Source of the DNA: Bryopsis sp. KO-2023
Taxonomy: Eukaryota > Chlorophyta > Ulvophyceae > Bryopsidales > Bryopsidaceae
DNA: 64,000 nt
Direction: 5' to 3'
NCBI GenBank assembly: GCA_030272585.1
Contig: BSYQ01000014.1
Span: 1,798,001 to 1,862,000 of the forward strand
The position numbers were made by a program, and so were the translations under genes. The notes beneath the pieces are model-generated. The model searched no databases and was not told where the DNA came from. It saw only the letters and a program-made list of their open reading frames with translations. Below, piece by piece: positions 56,988 through 64,000 of the stretch. Each line of letters begins with the position of its first letter. Positions within the stretch are counted from its first letter, which is position 1.

Positions 56988-58560
56988 TTCTAACCCTTTT
57001 CTCCTTGTTTTTTTTTCCGGTCGTTTTTTTTTTTTTCCACCACCCCTTATCCGCTCCAGCCCGAGGTCCCCCCTCCACCTCGCCGAGGAGCTTTCACAAA
57101 AACGCCGCCGCTCCCCGCCGCTTCGAAAAAAACACGAGTCGATGGGGTCGCAACGCGGACGATAACGGCGGAAGTTGGCAGGTAACAACACGACCTGGAC
57201 TTGTGAGGTGAGGCGAGTGATTTTTTTTTGTTTTTTGTTTTTTTTCGCGTCTCTTCTTTTCTTTTTGACCGACGTGCGTAGCTCTGGGGACAGACGAGAT
57301 TACGAAGATACGTCACGTGACAGAGTACTAACGACGGATGCGTGAAAAACGAACGTTTTCCAAATCAAATCCCGACCGAGCGCGCGATGCGGAGGGGCCA
57401 AACCCCGCTGCTTCCCCCTCCAAAAACAAATTCCACGCAATGTGCCGCGACGAGAATCGTCGAGTGCGCTCAGGAAAGAAACGTAAACAGAAGTATTGCG
57501 TGAAGAAAGTGGGCTGCCTAACTGCGCGCGTGACGAAACAGCTTGCGTCGAGGTGCCGTGACCTCCCCCGTGGAGCATTACCTAAAAGACACATCACACC
57601 GATCATGTGATCGGGCAGTCCCTGGTCCAACTGTGGCAAATGGCGGACAGAAATTGAAACCGCAGCCCAACAGGGAATCCATCGATGGAACAGTCAATCT
57701 GTGGATGGACTGCACTTGACCCCTCTGAGCAGTGGGGTCCCTATAGATTAAGCATTTCAAGGAGCCATTCTTACTGGGGTTGAAGGTAGAGGAACAGGAA
57801 TCAGAAAGGGAGTAGCACTTTTGGATTGACCGAAAGCTGGGGATGGATGCAACATGAGAGAGAGAGAGAACACAGACCTGTCTTCGAGGGGAGAGGAGAA
57901 CAGCTCAGGCGAATAGGGTGCCCCAACCATCCAAAGAGGCAAAAAAAAAAATATTTCAAGATGAGCAATACAAAACTAGCACCAAGTAGCGACCCGGACC
58001 TGCAAGGAGAGATCCTTAATAACATCGTTCTCTTGGCCTCTTCCTGCTGTATTCTAATATATTTGTCCCCTTTTCCCTCTAAAGTATGAATATCCCTATT
58101 TTATGAGAGGCAACTCTCAGATTCTTCCCCCCCCCCAAAAAAAAACCCAAAAAAAACCTTCAGGGCAGCCCGGGAAAACCAAGCCATATTTTCCATTTAC
58201 TGAAACTCCTCCACATTTTCCTAATCACCCATTCACTGAAAATTAAACGAGAAATGGAAAAAAAAAACGCTCACACCTCGCAAACTCGACAAGATTCCCT
58301 CACTTCTTCTGCATCACTCTTTTTCTCCTCACTCTTTTTTTTTCTTTTTTAAATCCGCCTTCCACCCCCCTCCCTTTTTCAGGCAAGGGGAAAAAAACAC
58401 AACCAACCGGTGCAGCAGATTTTACAGCTCACATTCCGACCCCCCCACTATATGAAACGATGCAACACCTGTCCTTACCCTTTCGATTTCAAATTGCCTA
58501 ACCCAAACCAACAAAAGTGTGAAAAAAAAGAGAGTGAGCATCCCATCCCATCCCTCCATT
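56988..58560. other. Spacer between the TDBD gene and RBM42
   Basis: Contains the promoter side of the TDBD gene (minus) and the 3' side of RBM42 (minus). The 57.0-57.5 kb part is GC-richer, as expected of a 5' region. Open frames here on both strands show no family resemblance. A C-run followed by an A-run lies at 58127-58145. Confidence 0.55.
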
Positions 58561-61358
58561 TCATTTGTGCAGCACCCCCCTCTGCCGCTTGTTGGCGTTT
58601 CCTTTCTGAGGCTTTTCCTTGTATTTCCGCTTGGGGTCTGGGTCGCTCCTCTCCTTCCAAGTGCTTTTTCTCAGCTTGCAAGGCCGGTTTCCAATGTATT
58701 TCCCTTGCATTTCCTTCATAACTTTTGCAAAATCGTTTCCGTCCCCCACGCTGACGAAACCGTAACCCCGCGTCTTGTTGGTGCGTTTATCTCTGATCAC
58801 CTGCCCAATCGAAAAAAAAAAATGGAAAAAAATGGTTAAATCGAAGTGTGGTTTCGGGTGGAGGGAAGACCAACAAAAAACTGTCGGGCAGCCATGCTAG
58901 ATTGATGCACAGTTTTCTGCACCCATTGATCCACTCTATCTGAATGGTTTCACAGCAACTGTGTGCAACTTTCCCACGATCAAGTGCCCCCCCCCCAAAA
59001 AAAAAAAGAAAGAAAAGAAAGAAAACATCAACACACAAATTAAAAAAAGCTCTGATGAAGAGGTGACAGTACAACGTGGGTTTGGGAATCTTGGACTATT
59101 ACTAATAAAGCAGTGGGCTCATATCAATCATTTGCACGCTACATGGGGTTTCCACCCTCGGTGTAATTCATTTGACCAAAAAAAAATAGTCACAATTTTC
59201 TTCTCCTCCCCCCCCAACCAACTCCCCCATTGCTCACCTTAGCTTTGATGAAAGTCGGATATTTGGAAAACGCTTTCGTCAGAATATCGTCGTTCACTTC
59301 ATTCCCCAAATCCCCCACAAAGATTCTGAAATCGTTTTCGTCCCACTCCGAAAGCGTCGGGTCGAACCATTTTTCGCCCGCCGCCCGTCTGGCCACCGCT
59401 TTTTTCTTCTTGCCTTCGCCTTCCTTAGCTTTTTTCCCACCGCCGTTGTTCGCATCTTGAGGTTCGGTTTGTTGCTGAGCAGGGGAAGGACCTTGCTGTG
59501 GCTGAGGTGGGGGGTAGCTGGGACCTGCCGAATAACCTACAGAATCCAACACATTGCATTCATAAAGATAAAATACATACATATATATATATGTGTATCG
59601 ATTGATTGAGGGGTGAAAATGGGGCACCCATGCAGAAAATTTCGTTCTATATGCTATCATCCCCCCTACTCTTCTCAGCAAAAGTTTGATGCTCCCCGAA
59701 ATCACCTAATCATGCAACACGACCAGTACTGATCGACCAGTTTCAATTTCTCAAATTCAAGAAATCTAAAGTTTTTTTTAGTTGCAATAAATATCCACAC
59801 AGTGGTCCCCATTCATCCAACCCTACCAGGCACAGACTCCTGCTGATATCCATAAAAATCCCCTCCATATCGATACGATGGCCCGGCCCCAGCATGACTG
59901 ACCCCCCTTGGAGGTGGCGGCGGGGCGGGGCCCAGAATGGGCCCAGGGGGTTGAGCATTCATTGGAGGTCTCATGATGGGTGGGGCCAGAGGAATAGTAT
60001 GTGGAGGTGGAGGGCCCCGTCGGGGTGGGGGAGGCGGTCGACCCTACCGATCAAAATGTAACACTTTTGATAATCCGTTTGGGAAAATTTGGAAGAACAG
60101 AGAGCATCATGATGCAGGAGCTGTACGTATATTTTTGGAGCTGGGTTCATCATACAAAAAGGGCAGATTTAAGAAAAAAAGAAAAAGGAAAAGCCAAAAA
60201 AAAGGAAAGGAGGACGTGAAAGTGGTGGCTGGCTTAAGTGGGATTTTCAAGATATCCTCGCATTATTATTCTTTATTTTTTCTTTGTTTAATCTTACACA
60301 CCAATCTGTCGACGCAGTGCTTTTTTTTTGCTCTCCAACAGACATCTTGTCCAAACACCAAACAACCCTTTCCGAAAACTTGATTTTTTTAAAAATCCTC
60401 TTGGACGATTTTCAACCAAGCAACAACTGTAGTGCTGATCATGTACTAAATTCACAAAAATTTAATTTGTTTTTACTACAGAAAATCACAGAAGGGGAGT
60501 TTTTGGTTCCATTGGCACATCGGTAACTTTACCGGGATGGGTTTATAGGGATGGGCACACACCCCCTATCAAATTTTCAATATAAGTTGATAGATGCTAA
60601 CCTGTTGCATTGGTGGGGGTCCCATGACTGGGGGTGGAGGCAGCATTCTGGGCATAGGATTCTGCTCATTTATACGGGCGGGTGGAGGTCTGGCACCCCC
60701 CTGTGGATAAAATCATCATCTCGGTCAGACAGACTCAAACACAGCATCTTAAAGAAGGAAATTGACTTAAAGAAGGGAATCAATGATGTGTTTTCTCTTT
60801 CTTCGGTTCCATTCATGAAATGGTGGATTTCTAGAAAAAAAGAGCATGAAATTGGATCGAGGCAAACATTCGGAGTGGAAGAAGGAAAAAAACAAGGGTT
60901 TTCTGGACTTAAAAAGAAAATGAAAAACAAGAATAAGGGTGGGGAGGTGGAAATAGCCAGATCCACAATTACAAAACAAGAAAAACGCCTAAGAATATTT
61001 AAAAATAAAAATTTGGGGAGGGGAGGGGGGGAGGCAACCAGTGGGAACATTTCTGGAAAGGCATGCAATATAATATATTATATAATATAACATAACATAT
61101 ATGATTTGTTTTTTTCCCCCTTGAAAGATTTCTTGAGAGGAGAATGCCATTCCAGAAAGAAACCTTCATGTTTTTTTATTCTAGACCCCTTACTGTGTTC
61201 GGTGGGGGAAGCTGAGGTGGTGGAACTCTTGGTTGTGGTGCATTCCTGAGATTGGGTGCAGACTCTTGCTGCTGATTTCCAAACGCGCCGGAGTCGGGCT
61301 GTTCAAACCGCGCAAGCTCAGTTTCAAAACGTGCCAACTCGGCTTCTAAATTGTCCAT
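58561..61358 (-). CDS. RBM42: RBM42-type RNA-binding protein
   Basis: Exons 61358-61194, 60700-60602, 60043-59827, 59536-59238 and 58800-58561 join in phase to 339 residues. The N terminus has a doubled helix motif (ELARFETELARFEQ), then proline-rich exons (PRMLPPPPVMGPPP; RRGPPPPHTIPLAPP) and a Lys-rich linker. WDENDFRIFVGDLGNEVNDD carries RNP2, and TRGYGFVSVGD, after a spliced junction KAK|VIRDKRT, carries RNP1. The end KYIGNRPCKLRKSTWKERS is diagnostic of RBM42, with 1:1 placement of its conserved C-terminal block. Known: RBM42 is a single-RRM nuclear protein linked to splicing and mRNP control. ATG 61358 is chosen because it opens the Glu/Phe helix found at family N termini. Its 5' end faces the transporter gene, 1.1 kb away. 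Confidence 0.92.
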
Positions 61359-62449
61359 CCTCAAATGCGGACCTCTCTCTTTCTCTCTTTCTCGATCGCT
61401 TTTTCTCCCTCACTCTCTTCCCCCCCCCTTCTTCACGCCGAGAAATTTTATTTCCAGCAAAAATCGCGTCCAGGAAATCCGAAGTGCACAGACGTGTTTT
61501 GCCTTTCGTCCTTTGTTGGTTTTGATGGAGCGACAGAGAACGATTAAATTTGAAGGGGTTAAATTTTATCTCTTCTGTCGGTGTGAGATTTTTGAATTTT
61601 TTTGTTGATGTTTTTCACAGTCGGAGCCACCCTTCCTCCAAACTTGCAGTGTGTTCGCTGCTGCTTTCCATCTAGGCATTATGGGGTTTGATGGGCTCTT
61701 TTTGGCTTGTTGTGAATATGTAGCAGGTTTTTGGTTTTCTAAATTGGATTTGGATTCAGATTTAGATTTGTGGTGTGCTGCCATCAGTGGTGTATTTTTT
61801 TCTTTTCTTCCCAACATTATTTTGCTTCTTTTTCTTTTTCTTTTTCTGTTTCTTTTTCTTTTTCTTTTTCTGTTTTTTTTTTTTTTTTTTGTTCTTCTCC
61901 CACCTCCTTTTAGATGCGTTTTCAATTTTGCTCCTTCAGCGGACAGGCCTCCACTGCAGAAACCAAAATAGAGAAGCTGAGGGGGGGGGTGTACTGGGAG
62001 GGGCCGATTGGAGGGATTCGATGGAACGGCCCAATGATTTCACATGGGTGCCCCCACGTCAGCGATTGTGCCAGCGACAGTACGCTTCCTCGGCTCCTTT
62101 TTTTGCCGACCTGGTTGGAGTGTTGTTGCATTTGTCGAGGCGAGGAGAGGAAACGAGCGCTCGACACGGATATTGGAAAAAAAACCCAAAAAAAACACAC
62201 ACCAAGAACTGAAAAAGCAAAGTCGCCAGGATTTTCTTAGTCGTTACCTCTTTGACGTTCGCCAGGATCCGAGTGGGAGGCACCTTTCGCTGAACGAAGA
62301 AGCGGTGGGAGCTTTTTATTCTATCCAACGGAGAAAGGGGGGAGTTTGAAGAAAAAAGAAAAACAGAGGAGCAGTAACGAGCAAAGGGATTCGTCGGTTC
62401 CTCCGCGCTTGGGTCGTTTTTCTTTCTTGTCGTGCGGTTGCTGGGTGGG
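61359..62449. promoter_or_regulatory. Divergent spacer of RBM42 and the transporter
   Basis: Shared upstream region of two divergent genes. It holds a (TTTTTC)n tract at about 61826-61895 and a T-run. The 62.4 kb side is GC-rich. Frames on both strands here are low-complexity and were not accepted as genes. Confidence 0.5.
61826..61895 (+). repeat. (TTTTTC)n tract
   Basis: About ten hexamer units with a few G substitutions, ending in a T-run. Confidence 0.85.
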
Positions 62450-64000
62450 ATGATTTTGGCGCAACGCGTCGTGCTGGCGAATGCGGACCCGACGAGGACA
62501 CAGAATGCGTCTAAGAAATATGCGCTGAGAATCCCTTCCCAAACCAAAACGGTGCGCATTGCGCGACCGAGGCCGATTCGACCGAGGCCGTCCGTGTCAC
62601 GACCTCCGAGACCAATGCGGATTCCGCGCGAGGAGGTGTCGACGATGGTTTTCACTCCCCCCCTGGAGCGAACTCAAGAAATCGATTTCGAAGAAGGCGG
62701 AGTCCTTTCAGAACTCGGACGCAGGTGGGAAAGGTTGCCGGCCAGGTACCGTCTGGTCGTCGCGACGTCATTGGCGTTCGTGATTTGCAACATGGACAAG
62801 GTCAACATGAGCGTCGCAATCATCCCGATGGCGCAGGAGTTCGGGTGGAAAGCGTCCATGGCGGGCTTGGTGCAGTCCTCGTTCTTCTGGGGCTACCTAC
62901 TTTTCCAAGCGCCTGGAGGATACCTGTGCTCCAGACTAGGGGGGAGGACCGTGATGCCATCAGGAGTGGGGTTATGGTCTCTAGCAACTGCATCCTTGCC
63001 ATTGCTAGCAGGAACCGTGCCAGGACTGGTGCTTTCCCGGTCCTTGGTGGGGATGGGGGAGGCAGTCGCCCCCTCGGCTGCAACCGATATGGTGGCCAGA
63101 GCGGTGCCTGTGGAGGAGAGGTCCAGGGCTATTTCGTTCATTTTTGGAGGTCTGCATGTGGGCAGCGTCATGGGGTTGCTCCTGGCCCCTTACATCATCG
63201 ATCGATTCGGATGGCCGTCGGTGTTTTTGGTGTTTGGAGGTGCAGGGCTGCTCTGGGTGGCCTGGTTCGAGAAACTGTTGCACTCCACAGCCAAGAGCGA
63301 TCCGAAAATGGCAGAGGTCCTAACTAGACCTCAGCACTTGTCGAAACAGCCTGTGACTAATCGCAAATCTGCGATGTCTGGGCAGAGCGGTGGGGCTTTG
63401 GCGATCCAGAGCGGTGTGGTGAATCAGCAGGAGGAGGAAGAATTGCCTTGGAGGGCGATGCTCCGATCGAGTCCGGTCCGGGCGTTAGCTTTCGCCCATT
63501 TCTGCAACAATTGGTTCTCCTACACCATGATGGCTTGGCTGCCCTCCTATTTCACCGACACCCTTCGATTGGATCTGGCGCATGCGGCTCAGGTGTCGCT
63601 CCTGCCACCCATGGCTGGACTGGTGGTCAGCGGAATCGCTGGCAGCTCGGCGGACTTCTTGGTTTCTAAGGGCTGGAAAACAGCCACCGTGAGAAAACTG
63701 GCACAATGTACCGCGTTTTTGGGACCGTTCCTATGTCTGGCTGGGGCGAGTCAGCACCAGGACGATATGTTCATGAACGTAGGGTTGGTTACCCTGGCGC
63801 TGGGATTGGCGAGTTTCTCGCTGGGGGGTTTGTATTGTAACCATCAGGATCTTTCTCAGAAGTACTCCAGCTTTTTGCTGGGTTTGACTAACACCGTCGC
63901 AGCTGTGCCTGGCATTGCGGGGGTGTTGCTGACTGGGATGATATTGGACCAGACTGGAGACTGGCCGACGGCTTTGTTCGCTCCAGCAATGTTTTTCTTT
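62450..64000 (+). CDS. NPT/ANTR-type anion transporter (MFS, PHT4-like), 3' truncated by window
   Basis: One uninterrupted frame of 517 codons runs to the window edge. Start ATG 62450: MILAQRVVLANADPTRT and the next 60 residues are Arg/Ser/Pro-rich with few acids, like a plastid transit peptide. The MFS core follows: FVICNMDKVNMSVAIIPMA, FFWGYLLFQAPGGYLCSRLG, GEAVAPSAATDMVARAVP, ERSRAISFIFGGLHVGS, APYIIDRFGWPSVF, then WLPSYFTDTL and NTVAAVPGIAGVLL. These are signatures of the SLC17/NPT family and of plant PHT4/ANTR plastid phosphate or ascorbate transporters. Ten or more helices are in view; the last one or two lie beyond the window. It has no intron over 1.5 kb, unlike all its neighbours. 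Confidence 0.88.
   Translation, partial: MILAQRVVLANADPTRTQNASKKYALRIPSQTKTVRIARPRPIRPRPSVSRPPRPMRIPREEVSTMVFTPPLERTQEIDFEEGGVLSELGRRWERLPARYRLVVATSLAFVICNMDKVNMSVAIIPMAQEFGWKASMAGLVQSSFFWGYLLFQAPGGYLCSRLGGRTVMPSGVGLWSLATASLPLLAGTVPGLVLSRSLVGMGEAVAPSAATDMVARAVPVEERSRAISFIFGGLHVGSVMGLLLAPYIIDRFGWPSVFLVFGGAGLLWVAWFEKLLHSTAKSDPKMAEVLTRPQHLSKQPVTNRKSAMSGQSGGALAIQSGVVNQQEEEELPWRAMLRSSPVRALAFAHFCNNWFSYTMMAWLPSYFTDTLRLDLAHAAQVSLLPPMAGLVVSGIAGSSADFLVSKGWKTATVRKLAQCTAFLGPFLCLAGASQHQDDMFMNVGLVTLALGLASFSLGGLYCNHQDLSQKYSSFLLGLTNTVAAVPGIAGVLLTGMILDQTGDWPTALFAPAMFFF

Noticed and set aside
62059-62655. Minus-strand frame at the start of the transporter gene
   Set aside because: Antisense of the transporter's transit-like region; no family match.

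Overview
The window is nuclear DNA from an intron-rich eukaryote, almost certainly a green alga or another early branch of the green plant lineage. Introns have GT/AG borders, are dense and mostly short, and are full of homopolymers and microsatellites. Lineage hints are a single-domain expansin, an ortholog of the plant-specific photolyase-like protein PHR2, a plant-type TPL-binding (TDBD) zinc domain next to a Tudor-like chromatin module, and an anion transporter with a plastid-targeting-like N terminus. Very large secreted proteins with PMP beta-helix repeats and with a REJ domain would fit a flagellate cell, but the species cannot be named from the sequence.

Layout. Positions 1-5548 are the right part of a CACTA/EnSpm DNA transposon. 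It carries a leftward Tnp2-like transposase gene (its 3' part lies outside the window), a rightward second gene with a zinc-binding motif, about fifty copies of a CTGTGCGGGGT motif, tRNA-like folds and a clean CACTA terminus. It abuts a decayed duplicate of one proteasome beta-1 exon with its introns (about 5549-6290); the intact gene is 36 kb away. From 8.05 to 20.9 kb lies an expansin gene split by an 11.9 kb intron. That intron holds exons of other genes on both strands, a LINE 3' end and an acyl-CoA-synthetase-like exon. From 22.1 to 31.5 kb is a PMP-repeat multi-pass membrane protein, and from 35.3 to 39.3 kb a REJ-domain single-pass protein. The intact proteasome beta-1 gene (40.7-43.0 kb, minus) and PHR2 (43.4-48.5 kb, plus) diverge from a 338 bp spacer; a PHR2 intron carries a complete TA-flanked inverted-repeat element. 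From 50.8 to 57.0 kb (minus) is the Tudor-like/TDBD chromatin gene, from 58.6 to 61.4 kb (minus) an RBM42-type RNA-binding protein, and from 62.45 kb to the end (plus) an intronless NPT/ANTR-type transporter.

The genes are mostly independent housekeeping or surface functions. Three relations stand out: the transposon's motif and its two divergent genes, the REJ receptor-like gene downstream of a multi-pass channel-like gene on the same strand, and the nested-gene arrangement inside the expansin. Exon borders were found by eye from splice sites, reading phase and family resemblance; expect errors of one or two bases.
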